Shown: one piece after another, positions 12,026 to 22,755 of the stretch
How the letters are laid out: every line of letters starts with the position of its first letter
Numbering within the stretch: the stretch's first letter is position 1
Origin: Fomitopsis serialis
Lineage: Eukaryota > Basidiomycota > Agaricomycetes > Polyporales > Fomitopsidaceae
Length of the DNA: 64,000 nucleotides
NCBI RefSeq assembly: GCF_022376445.1
Contig: NW_025955062.1
Span: 62,001-126,000 of the forward strand
Direction of reading: 5' to 3'
Position numbers and translations under genes: made by a program
The notes under the pieces: generated by a model
Database searches by the model: none
The model's input: only the letters and a program-made list of their open reading frames with translations
What the model was told of the DNA's origin: nothing

Positions 12026-12036
12026 GGGGGGGGGGG
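12026..12036. repeat. G11 homopolymer
   Basis: Eleven consecutive G residues lie in non-coding sequence about 250 bp past the alpha-galactosidase stop. It matters mainly as a place where run length is probably uncertain. Confidence 0.9.
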
Positions 12037-12563
12037 CGGACACAACTAACTGGTCGAGACTATATGACTGTGCTGTGTGACCAGTGCGGCCTCAGACTTG
12101 CCGTATCCCTCCTCAGCGATCATCGATCAGTTTCAATGAAAAGCTAAGTACATGATCAATGACAAGTCGAAAGGACGCGTCTGCTGTACCAGGAACCCAC
12201 TTTGTGCATGTGAAGACGAGCCTGAGGACTGCGCAGTTATCCATGTTGCATGTGGGGAGTTGAACGGAATGTTTTACCAGGGTTTTCCTAGCCCGACAGC
12301 AATGTGGACGTGCGCTTCGAGACAGTCGTTCTCGGTGGCGCAATGCGCCTCGGGACAGACGGATAAATTTTCACGATCTCGTGCTCTGGAGCGACAATTG
12401 CGACAATTGAAAACCTGTGGCCTTGGCGGTGCGTCTTCAGCTCTGCGAGATCGTCAAAAGAGCACATATTGGGCACAGAAGACGAGAAAGTCTATATGCA
12501 CGAACGTTGGACGTCGGAGACATAGGGCGGGTGTCAATCGCGCAAGGAAGATACGCGTATCTA

Positions 12564-12580
12564 GGTCACGTGGGCGCGTT
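12564..12580 (+). promoter_or_regulatory. CACGTG element upstream of transporter copy 1
   Basis: The 17-mer GGTCACGTGGGCGCGTT lies 279 bp before the first transporter ATG and recurs exactly before copy 2 at 16755-16771. It contains the CACGTG E-box core. Its retention at matching distance in both copies suggests the duplication included the promoter and that the site is used; the binding factor is not known. Confidence 0.55.
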
Positions 12581-12858
12581 GTGTACGGCGGGATCATCAG
12601 CCTGAGTCTGGATGGGATGATCACACTTGACGAAGACGCAGTTCGCACCCTCTCTTCCGAGGCCGGTGACTTCATCGCATGGCTAGGCACTGGCGAGGCG
12701 CTCTTCCCGGACCATAAAAATGGTTGCTCTGTTCGCCTCTGCGGTCGATTTCTTGTCCACCTTCACGTCCTGCCTAACCCGAAAACGGTGACACTTGGGT
12801 ACCGACGGCCCGGTCATCTCTAAAGTAACACCCGCATTCGCGTGTCCTTCCACAAAAG

Positions 12859-15174
12859 ATGGGCAGCAATGATGAAGTACTCAATGGCACTGGGTCATAC
12901 GAGAAGCATGGTGGGCAGACGGAGCGGTCGAATAAGGAACCCACGACAACAAACGAGTTTGATGTCTATGGAGATGAACGGTTCGCAGACAGTGCGCGGT
13001 CTCTTTCTCTGAATTCTAGTGCCTGCTACTTACTACGCGTTCTACGCTCACAGTAAAATACCGCACCATGGTGTGGTGGAAAGCCGCTGCACTCATGTTG
13101 GCAGAAACAGTTTCACTCGGGGTATGTTTCCTGTCACCACATCACTCTACCGGCCTACAGCGTCTCATTGAATGAACCAGATTCTGTCAATACCTTCCGT
13201 ATTTGAGACTCTCGGGATGGTTGCCGGCTGCATACTCGTCATCGGCCTCGGAGCAATCGCGACCGCAACGGGATACATGATCGGCGCGTTTAAGCTTCGC
13301 TATCCGCACGTCCACAACATGGCCGACGCAGGAATGGTCCTGGCGGGGCCAATCGGGCGTGAAGTTCTCGGCGCGGCCCAGGTCGTATTCTTGGTCTTCT
13401 CCTGTGGTGGTCATGCCTTGACTGGCATGATCGCCTTCGACACCAGTGCGTGAAGTTTCCATTCATATCTAGCCATTGAGTATCTTTAGCTCACGGGTTT
13501 GGTAGTCACCGCTGGAGCTTCGTGCTCCGTGCTCTGGTCTGCCGTAGCCGCCATCATTTGCCTCGTCTTGACCCTCCCACGGACCCTCAACGGCATCTCG
13601 TACCTAAGTGTAGCTTCTTTCACCTCGGTCTTCAGTGAGCATCGCTTCAGCAGTGTAATCCAACATACTTCTCCCCACTGAACGCTCTGTGAATCTAGCC
13701 GCTGTGTTGATTACGATGATTGGAGTTGGCGTGGCAGGCCATCGCGGCGGTGTTACCACTGGCACGACCGCGGGCCTGAAGTTTTCCAGCGCCTTCCTTG
13801 CCGTCACAGACATCGTGAGTGGTACCAGTGCATTGTACTCCCAGTAGCTTCCCTTACATTCGCCCTGCACCTAGGTTTTTGCGTACTCAGGTTTGTGTCA
13901 AGCAACATTCGACAACCCTTTGGAACTTATGTCTGGTTGTAGGCCATGTCACTTTCTTCACGTTCCTTTCGGAAATGAAGAACCCTGCGGTCAGTCTCGT
14001 CAGCACCTTATCCGTCAATCCCTTCCTTTCACTGCAGCCACTGTCCCTGTTTCTCAGTCTGACTTCAATTACCCTCTCCTGTTACATAGGACTTCGCGAA
14101 GGCGCTCTATGCCCTGCAGATCGCTGACACGACGCTCTACCTCGTCGTAGGCGTTGTTGTATACGCATATACTGGTGCGGACACAGTATCGCCCGCGCTA
14201 GGTAACACGGGCACGACACTGCGCAAGGTCGCGTACGGAATTGCGCTGCCGACGATCTTGATCTCGGGCGTGATTAATGGGCATGTCACCGCAAAGCTAG
14301 TACGTGGTTCATTCGATCATCAACGACGCGCCGTTCAGAACTCAGTGTCGATGCCACATATAGGTGTTCATCAGATTGTAAGCGCACAGACGTACATGGC
14401 CAAAGACAAAACTATGCTGACTGCAATCCTTCGTCGGGCTGTGCAGGTTCCGCAGGAACGGTGTTGCGTCTCGGCATATGACTACGCACTCGTGGACAGG
14501 TTGGCTAACGTGGGTCGGAATCTGCCTGGCGATCTGGACGATCGCGTTCATCATTGCGGAACTGTGAGTGCTTGTAACGCAGTTGTATCCGAGCCACTTC
14601 AACGTTGGGTAGGATCCCGTTCTTCAATGATCTCCTGGGAGTCATGTCATCGCTGTTCGCAAGGTATGCATACACTTCCGGTTTCTCCATAAACCGACTC
14701 AATTGCACTCTCACACCCCGCACAGTTGGTTCACGTATGGCATCTCCGTGAGTACCGCCTTTCCGGTCTCCGGCACGCGTAAGTACGCCCGACAATTCGA
14801 TTGACCAATGAACCTGCATGCAGGGAATCTTCTGGTTCCATCTGACACCGCGTTCTGAGCGGTGGTCAACACCGTGGCAGCGGTTCAAGACGATCTTCTG
14901 GGCATCCATCATCCTGGTGCGTGTTCCGCCTCAGTAGAGGGTCTTAGCAGAACCCTAACCCTATACTCATTCCGTCTGCGTAGATGGGTGCGTTCATCAT
15001 GGTCGGGGGCCTGTATGCGAGCATCGACAGCATCATCCAGGGTGCGTTACCTCTCCCGAGAGCTCCGTCTCTGGCATCTGAGTCAGGTCTGCAGGTTATA
15101 AGAGCAGCCAGTTCTCGGGTCCCTTTACGTGCGCGAATCAGGCCTCGTATGAGTCGCCATCGCGGTTCAGTTAG
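12859..15174 (+). CDS. Amino-acid transporter, AAAP/Mtr type, tandem copy 1
   Basis: Plasma-membrane amino-acid/proton symporter of the Aa_trans (AAAP) family, closest to the fungal Mtr-like neutral amino-acid permeases. Fifteen exons: 12859-12991, 13054-13121, 13181-13445, 13506-13634, 13699-13814, 13875-13890, 13943-13989, 14090-14299, 14364-14377, 14447-14563, 14613-14663, 14726-14747, 14824-14916, 14984-15041, 15095-15174; 1419 nt, 472 residues, in frame. A hydrophilic N-terminal tail with NEFDVYGDE precedes TM1 (MVWWKAAALMLAETVSLG). Family signatures follow: GYMIGAFKLRYPHVHNMADA, SYLSVASF, VFAYSGHVTFF and SWFTYGISGIFWF. About eleven membrane helices are visible. The C-terminus PFTCANQAS extends by ESPSRFS relative to copy 2. 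Exons 6 and 9 are only 16 and 14 nt. The neighbour at 17030 is a paralogue with the same exon layout. Confidence 0.9.
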
Positions 15175-16754
15175 CGATGGTGCGGAGTGGTACAGATGGA
15201 GCTGTGCGCAAGGTTGCGAAAGATTACAGCAATGCGCCCGCGGCTGCTGTGACCGGTTGGGATCTACTCTACATCTATTCTACACGACTCACCTGGATAC
15301 TCGCATCGCGAACAGAGCAGATTTTCATTGGCTAACTAACAGGCCGGATCACGACGCTTATTGCGAGCAGAACAGAAAGCCTGGGTGAGGTCTGAACGCA
15401 AACGCGTATGGGCACACATTCTTGCTGTGCCATGCGTCTCGGCGTGCATTCGAGGGCAAGTCTCGCCTGTCAGATCGACTGATTCTTCATTCTCGCTCTT
15501 CTTTCCAAGGTGCTGAGCCGTCATGGAGATTGAGCAACTGGATATCTGGCACAGGTATCGTATATGCAAGGTTAGGTGAGTCCGTTCGCGCTTCTGCTTG
15601 TATGTCATTCACTCGTTACTTAGGCCTATTAATCGGTTGTGGGGCCTATGTCCCGTCTCGACATACCCCCATCATCCAAGTGCCGCTGGGTGACATCATC
15701 ATGATGTGGAACGGAAGCGGATTCTGAGTGGCAGCATCAGTCAAAAAGGGCGCGTGCACTTGATGCTTCGTTGAGAGAGGGAGCTGAAGCCTGATAGATA
15801 GGATCTGTTCACCGGTCTCGCAGTTCGGCGGCACCTGCCAATGCAAGCGACTGAGACTGGCCCCGCCCCAGAGCGGCTTTTCATGCGATGACGACCCCGA
15901 GCGTCACTACAGCGTTGCTCCGTATGGTAAGCCCTTGAAGGAGGACATGACAGACCGACAGCAAGGATAAGTCCGGCTCCTCCGTTCCAAGATCATGGGT
16001 GAGTTCAAATGCTATGCATATGCTTACTTGGGACGGCCGAGTGGACCTTCTACTTGCGATCATGAACAGCTTCTGTGGTGTCTTGTGACGCGGGCGCCTT
16101 GGGTGTATACCGGTGCTAGAGACCATCTGACATACTTCGATAAAGGTTTTGACAGGCGTGGCGTCCGACGCGTCGGTCTCTTCGCCTGCGTTCACGGAGA
16201 ATCAGGCTCAGTATGTGGTACGGTGAGAGCACATGTGGCGTGGTCCTCGGTTGCTGCACGAAATGCAGAGAGAACTGTTTGCAGTTGCCGCCGATGCTCT
16301 GCATGCTGTGCCCGCTAGTGCCTGTCGATTGCAACGGCCGGCTATAGTATCTTCGCCGTCGCGTCAGTACTCGGTGAGTTGATCCAAGGCCTGTCGTTCA
16401 TCGAATGAGGAGGCTAACAGACGATAGTGACAGTGCCACGGTGATCTGGGACATTCAATTGATCTACGTGCATGGCCCGAGCATCGATGATCAATGTGGT
16501 CGTCATCCGCGAGAATCGAAGCACTGCTTGGTTCCGCTGCGTTACAAATTTGATGAAATGAAGAAAATTTTACAGGTCGCGCACTCGCGGGCGATGGTCG
16601 AGTGGGACGCCTTTGTTGCACGGCTGGTCGAAAGGCCGGCGGGAAAGGGCACGATCGTGGTCAATCGGCGGGCTCGACGGGCACATCCGGGGTGGGCGTT
16701 GCATAGAAGAACCGAGACGCGGCCGATGCCGGGGACGGCGGGGACGCGGTGTAT
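15175..16754. other. Spacer between the two transporter copies
   Basis: About 1.6 kb without a supportable gene. I looked for a third, decayed transporter copy and did not find the family signatures in any frame. The right end belongs to the duplicated promoter of copy 2. Confidence 0.5.
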
Positions 16755-16771
16755 GGTCACGTGGGCGCGTT
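16755..16771 (+). promoter_or_regulatory. CACGTG element upstream of transporter copy 2
   Basis: Exact repeat of the 17-mer found before copy 1, here 259 bp before the ATG at 17030. A second shared block, GCGAGGCGCTCTTC, lies downstream in both promoters (near 12693 and 16884), so homology extends over a wider promoter stretch. Confidence 0.55.
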
Positions 16772-17029
16772 ATGGGGTGGAGAGTGGAGCGGCTGTGAGC
16801 GGCTGGCAGAGATGTGACACAGCGCACTGACGAGGCCCAGCAGAAGCCCTGCGATGGCCCCGACAGCCGCTGACTTCATCTCCACGCGAGGCGCTCTTCA
16901 TCAAATACATAGGGCTGACTTTCGTCGCCTCTGCTACTCCTCTCTCGCCCAAGCTCCCCGTCCACCCTCCGGCGGCCTCCCTCATCCATCTTCCCCCACA
17001 CAGAGTCGCTGACGGGATCGTTCTGCGAC

Positions 17030-19537
17030 ATGACTTCAACACCTCCCTCTACGACCATGGACAGCCACGACGAAGCCCTTGATCGCACTGGAGCATATGA
17101 GAAAAACGGCCAGATGAAGGGGCAGACTGCAGTGACGACCGACGAGTTTGACGTCTATGGAGATGAGGGGTCTGCAGACAGTGCGCAATTTTTTTCCTCG
17201 GTTGAAACTTCTTGTTCAGTATGTGTTGCCCCTACAGTCGTGTACCGTACCATGGTGTGGTGGAAAGCCGCCGCACTCATGCTGGCAGAAACCGTCTCAC
17301 TTGGGGTGCGCATGTTTCTGAAATTGACGCATATAAGTGTCCTCTGATCCACCCAAATCAGGTCCTATCGATACCCTCCGTGTTCCAGAGCCTCGGAATG
17401 GTCGCAGGCTGTATCCTCGTCATTGGCCTCGGAGCGACCGCGACTCTCACCGGTTACATGATCGGCGCGTTCAAGCTGCGCTACCCCCATGTCCACAATA
17501 TGGCTGATGCGGGTATGATCCTCGGGGGGCCGATTGGTCGTGAAGTACTCGGCGCGGCGCAAGTCATTTTCATGGTCTTCCTTTGCGGAAGTCACGTCCT
17601 GACTGGGATGATTGCGTTCGACACCAGTACGTGATCCATGCCTTGTGATCTACGCTGCCTCAGTAACTCGCCTACTTGACTCCAGTTACTTCGGGAGCTT
17701 CATGCTCTGTGCTCTGGGCCGGCATTTCCGCCATCATATGTCTTGTCCTCACTCTCCCGCGAACGCTTGACGGCATCTCGTATCTTAGTGTTGCCTCGTT
17801 CATCTCGATCGTCGGTGAGTAACGCACATTCACCTTCACACGACCGCGTACTGAGCGCTCCTCACCTCCAGCCGCTGTGATGATAACGATGATTGGCGTC
17901 GGTGTCGCAGGCCATCAGGGCGGTGTCACTTCTACCGCGAACCTTAGCTTCGCCAGCGCCTTCCTCGCTGTGACTGACATTGTGAGTCGTGAAATAAACC
18001 TTACCTTGGCAGGAGCGTGCGCATCTCATACCTGCATCTCATCCAGATTTTTGCATACGCGGGTCCGTATCAGGCGCCATCCATTGTGTTTGTGGAGGAA
18101 CTCACTCGCTGGTCACTATAGGACACGTCGGGTTCTTTACGTTTATCGCAGAGATGAAGAAACCCGAGGTCAGCATCGCCCAGCTCTTATCCCATTCCTC
18201 ACACTAGCTCGTTCCTCATTCACTTCGTCATGCCCGGGGCTAACCTTCACCGTTTCCTTAACCCCTCCAGGACTTCGCCAAGGCACTCTACTTCCTGCAG
18301 ATTGCGGATACGACGATCTACCTGATTGTAGGCATCGTAGTATATGCGTACGCGGGCACAGAGACGGTCTCGCCTGCGCTGGGCAACACGGGCACGACGC
18401 TGCGCAAGGTCGCGTACGGTATAGCCCTCCCGACGATCATGATTGCGGGTGTGATCAACGGCCATGTGTGTGCGAAGCTGGTGCGTTTCTAGAGTTGAAA
18501 GAGTGGGTGCTTGTTTGCTGGTGCTGATGTGGGGTGTTGGCGCGGTCCAGGTGTTCGTCAGATTGTGAGTGCATATATATGCGCGCAGGCCGCAGAGTGC
18601 TGACCTGATCGTTCGCCCCGCAGATTCCGCCGCGACGGCGTCACTTCCCGACACATGACCGCGCATTCGTGGACAGGCTGGCTGACGTGGATCGGGATCT
18701 GCTTCGCGATCTGGGCGGTCGCGTTTATCATCGCAGAAGTGTGAGTGTTCGTTTCCTGTCTCGGTCCATCGAATACGGGGTGCAGATGGCAGACATGGCG
18801 TGTACGCGCGGGGAAGACAGCGCGACAGCGCGAGGGCTTCCGCTCGCACGCGGAGTGGGAGGGGTCCGTGCGCGGCTTCGCGCCTTCATATGCGCTCGCC
18901 ATCGAACAGCTATTTCACAACCTCCATTTTTTTCATTCCACTTCGGGAGTATGGTTTGGGCCATTTGCTAATACACGCTTGCGCGCCGTCTAGAATCCCG
19001 TTCTTCAACGATCTCCTAGGGGTTATCTCCTCGCTCTTCGCAAGGTACGCATACGCGCGCGCTTCCTTCCCAACGCCTGACGCCGTACTCACCGATACCC
19101 CCATTCGCTTCACACACGTCCCACACAGCTGGTTCACATACGGTATCTCCGTGAGTCCCCTCTCCTGCCGCGCGCTCACGCACGTTGATCAAAGCTCACT
19201 GATAACGCTGTGGCTTGCAGGGCATCTTCTGGTTCCATCTGACACCCCGCGGGGAGCGGTGGGCGACGCCGTGGCAGCGCTGCAAGACGGTGTTCTGGGC
19301 GTCCATCATTCTGGTGCGTGTTTCGTGGCAGGACCCTAACCCTAGTCTCATTCCCTCGCGCGCAGATGGGGGCGTTCATCATGGTCGCGGGCTTGTACGC
19401 GAGCATAGACAGCATCGTCGATGGTGCGTCCTTCGTCTCCAGCGGTTTTTCGGGATTGTCATCGGCGAATTTGTGCAGGTTACCGGAACGGCCAGTTCCC
19501 AGGCCCGTTTACGTGCGCGAGTCAGGCCCTCGCCTGA
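17030..19537 (+). CDS. Amino-acid transporter, AAAP/Mtr type, tandem copy 2
   Basis: Paralogue of the gene at 12859 with the same role expected. Fifteen exons at identical intron positions: 17030-17180, 17238-17305, 17362-17626, 17686-17814, 17872-17981, 18047-18062, 18122-18168, 18271-18480, 18551-18564, 18624-18740, 18994-19044, 19129-19150, 19221-19313, 19366-19423, 19479-19537; 1410 nt, 469 residues. Most exon lengths equal those of copy 1; exon 5 is 6 nt shorter (two residues in a loop). Signatures: MVWWKAAALMLAETVSLG, GYMIGAFKLRYPHVHNMADA, IFAYAGHVGFF, SWFTYGISGIFWF. The end, GPFTCASQALA, is shorter than in copy 1. The first ATG (17030) is used; an internal ATG at 17057 (MDSHDE) aligns with the copy-1 start and is an alternative. 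The conserved exon layout indicates a fairly recent tandem duplication. Confidence 0.9.
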
Positions 19538-20724
19538 GCGGCCGTCGTGATTGGGCGGTGGGTGCGGATACGGTTGGGACGTGTCTTCACGTGCGAAAAG
19601 CAGGCATCTTGGGTGTGCGCTGTTCAGTGGGTCTGTGCTGTGGGCGTCGATGCGCTGGCTGTCTAACATCCGTCATGATTTATCTGCATCATTCTTGCTG
19701 CATAGATGTACCATCTAATAACTTATACCACGGCTCTTATGTATCAGACGCGAGATGGCGATACCCGTCTACCTATAATCTATGATACGGTTTGCTGTAT
19801 GAAGCTGAGCGTGCGCCACAAAGCCGATTGAGTGTGAAGAGGGGCTCGCGATCCGTGTGATCGCTTCTCACCGGGACGCTCTTCGTCTTCGAGATGTCAA
19901 TGACCAGCCTTCTCGAACATGCCTCGGAGCCGTCTTCGTCGTCATCGATGGGGTCTAGCGGGCGATGAGGAATGGAGGCCTCGGCCGCGCTCGCACGAAG
20001 GTCGAGGATGAGGCCGAGCGACCGACTGTCGTGGTGAGGCCGAGAGACCGACTCGGACTGTCGTGGGCGCTTGACTCCCAGGCTGCTGTGCGTCTGGCGG
20101 TGAAACCCATGCACAAGGCGCATGTGACCGCGACAGGGCCTCTGCGCCCACGCAGGGATGAGCTCAGTTCCCTGCCTGGGTGTGTGATGAGAAGAGGCTG
20201 GCCGTTGTTCGCGGGACCCTGAGCCTGAGGACGCAGCCACAGTGCCATCGAGATTGCGATCTGCACTGCGCCCGGGATCTGGATTGGGTATATAGCCCTC
20301 CCCCGCTTTCTGGAACACCCTCCCAGCAAACCACTGGTCCTCCTCCTACCTGCCGCTCGCCCCGGGTCTCGCTCAACCACCCGCCCAGCGCATCCCCGCT
20401 CGGACTGTTCATCCAGTCCGCCTGTCAGCATTCACCCAGGTGTAGTCATACTATTACTACTAGGCAGCGAAGTCGCTCGCGCGCGTCGCACCGCCGAACC
20501 TTGTTTAGACACCTGGCGGCACTCGGTACCGTGGTCACCCTGGCGCGCACAGCTGCACGCGTCTAGATAGCTCCCTGCTCGTCCTCGCACTCGTCTGATC
20601 GCGCCCGCGACACGCGCCGCGCGGGTTGCCTCCGCTCAATTGCCTTATACCCCGCACGTCCTGTCCGAGTCCTATTGGAGATCCGCGGTCCGAGGTGCGC
20701 TTCCGCGTCCCTCGCTCGGGGCTG
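19538..20724. other. Intergenic, promoter region of TYR1
   Basis: No gene is visible. A second TATA-like site (TATATAG near 20288) lies about 500 bp before the TYR1 ATG and could serve an upstream transcription start. The stretch 20310-20700 is pyrimidine-rich on the plus strand, as in many basidiomycete 5' leaders. Confidence 0.45.
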
Positions 20725-20731
20725 CTATAAG
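20725..20731 (+). promoter_or_regulatory. TATA box of TYR1
   Basis: CTATAAG lies about 60 bp upstream of the TYR1 start codon at 20790, followed by short leader sequence. Confidence 0.5.
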
Positions 20732-20789
20732 AGTGCGCTCGCTCATGACAGTGGGGTCCATCAGCACACCTGCAGCGACTTGACTCGAC

Positions 20790-22508
20790 ATGATTCGACC
20801 TGACATTACCCCGGACTCGCCCGTCGAGGAGCAGCCCGCCATCGGCGTGATTGGTATGGGCTCGATGGGTACTATGTACGCCCAAATACTCTACGAAGGA
20901 GGGTGGAAAAAGTGGTATCCAGCAGTCTCCAGCCTTGTGGTGCTCATGCTACCCGTGGCGTCCAGGATCTATGTTTGTGACCAACCGCCAAATACGAAGC
21001 GCTCAAAGCAAAGTACGAGAGTGAGTCAGACGCTGTGCTCGCTCGACCTCGTCATGTCGCTCATTGTCGAGACGGCAGACAACCCAGCATCCTGTGCTGG
21101 TGGACGGCCACCAGGTGTCCCGGATAGCGGACTTCATCATGTACTCGGTGGAGGCCGAGTTCATCGACCGCGTTGTCGCCACGTATGGACCCTGTGCGTC
21201 GAGCGTTTGGTCTTCTCTTCTCACGCACGCTGAACCTTAATTCCTCGACGCACAGCTACAAAGTGGGCGCCATCGTCTCAGGCAAACGTCCGTCAAAGCC
21301 CCTGAAAAGGCCGCATTTGAGAAATACCTCCCGCAAGATGTGCACATCGTATCATGTCACTCGCTGCACGGCCCAACCGTTCGCCACTAGGCCAGCCCTG
21401 GTGAGTAAGGTTGCTGCTGCTGACATAGGACCCTACCTCATGTCTTAGTTCCAGGTGCTCATCAGACATCGCGCACCTGATGGGCGCTCCGGTTGGTGGA
21501 GAACATCCTACGGCCGCTCAAGTCGCGTTACGTCTATCTCTCCTACGAGGACCATGACATCGTCACCGCAACACACAGGCTGTGACGCACGCCGCCTTCC
21601 TGAGGTAAGCTCCCTCCCTGCCCGGGGTGTCTCCCCGCTATCGATGTGCGCGAGGCCCGTCTGACACCGTCTCTTTCATCGCTGCCAGCATGGGCACGGC
21701 ATGGTCGAACGAGAAAGAGTACCCCTGGGAGACGGGCCACGCCGTCGGCGGCATCGAGACCGTGAAGGTGAACATCATGCTCCGGATCTACTCCAACAAG
21801 TGGCACGTCTACGCCGGGCTCGCGATCCTCAACCCGTCCGCGCGGATACAGATCGACCAGTACGCGCGGAGCACGACCGAGATCTACAAGCTCATGATCG
21901 GCGGCGACGCCGAGGGCATGCGCCGCCGCATCTACGAGGCGCGCGACAAGGTGTTCGGCACCAAGTCGCGCGATGGCAGCGTCACGACGCGCGCACCGAT
22001 CCTCCTCAGCGAGGACATCCTCGACCGGTTCAGCCTCTGGCGGCGGGGCTCGGGCGCGAACGGGAACGGGAAGGCCAACGGGAACGGGAACGGCAACGGC
22101 AACGGCGACGCGCCCCCGAACACGCACACCGCGAACTCGCACCTGTCCCTCCTCGCGATGGTCGACTGCTGGGCCGCGCTCGGCATCCAGCCCTTCGTGC
22201 ACCTCGACCTCGCCGCGACGCCGCTCTTCCGGATGCTCCTCGGCGTGTCGGAGTACCTCTTCCGCTCGCAGGAGCGCCTCGACCACGCGATCCACGCCGC
22301 GCTCTACGACACGACGTACCGCGCGAACGACCTCGAGTTCGTCGTCGCGGCGCGCGGGTGGAGCCAGTGCATATCGTTCGGCAGCTTCGAGCTCTACCAG
22401 CAACGATTTCTGGAGACGGCGTCGTTCTTCGAGCCGCGGTTCGAGGACGCGACGAAGGTCGGGACGGCGATGCTCCAGGCTATTTTGGAGAGCACTCCGA
22501 AGCCGTAG
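20790..22508 (+). CDS. TYR1: Prephenate dehydrogenase, frame broken in the middle exons
   Basis: NADP-dependent oxidative decarboxylation of prephenate to 4-hydroxyphenylpyruvate in tyrosine synthesis. Exon 1 (20790-20911) carries the nucleotide-binding GVIGMGSMGTMYA. Exon 2 (20966-21020) begins IYVCDQP. Exon 3 starts at 21079 with VDGHQVSRIADFIMYSVEAE. Later pieces read AFEKYLPQDVHIVSCHSLHG, then YLSYEDHDI and TQAVTHAAFLS. The long last exon (about 21690-22508) carries ETVKVNIMLRIYSNKWHVYA, NSHLSLLAMVDCW and LGVSEYLFRSQERLDHAI. Between 20985 and 21590 the homologous frame shifts about seven times, each explained by loss of one base, usually in a G or C run; no single open frame spans the gene. 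The last exon is intact. A Gly-Asn repeat sits in a loop about residue 340. Sequence error is more likely than a pseudogene because conservation is perfect between breaks. Confidence 0.85.
22059..22106 (+). repeat. Hexanucleotide repeat (AACGGG/AACGGC)8 inside TYR1
   Basis: Eight 6-bp units encode an alternating Asn-Gly tract (one unit reads Lys-Ala) between two conserved blocks of prephenate dehydrogenase. In-frame unit changes would vary loop length without breaking the protein. Yeast Tyr1 has a short unrelated loop at this place (family knowledge). Confidence 0.85.
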
Positions 22509-22755
22509 GAGGACGTCAGGTGGGACTGGTTGGTATTGTACGGAGACGCTACGGACGTCGCATTCCTCTTGTGGTCCCCATAGTTCAAGGTTCGATGTAG
22601 CTGGTAGATAGTTTGATTTCTTGTTTGTCAACAGTAGCAATACGGCGGAAATGTATGATACGTGAAGTCTTCAGAAGCGCGTGCAACTGACTGACAATAT
22701 ATTGCGGCACCTGGTTGTGCGATGCACGATTAGGTTCCAGGGACACGGCGTCATA

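Noticed and set aside
12152..12823. 223-codon plus-strand frame upstream of transporter copy 1
   Set aside because: No conserved motif; it overlaps the duplicated promoter element and its text changes between the two copies.
14950..19350. CCCTAACCCTA telomere-like motif in the same intron of both transporters (near 14955 and 19337)
   Set aside because: Only two units and retained by duplication; far too short to indicate an internal telomeric array.
21543..22640. 365-codon minus-strand frame and a 299-codon plus-strand frame over the TYR1 last exon
   Set aside because: Arg/Ala/Glu-rich antisense and shifted readings of a high-GC exon; the prephenate dehydrogenase frame is unambiguous.
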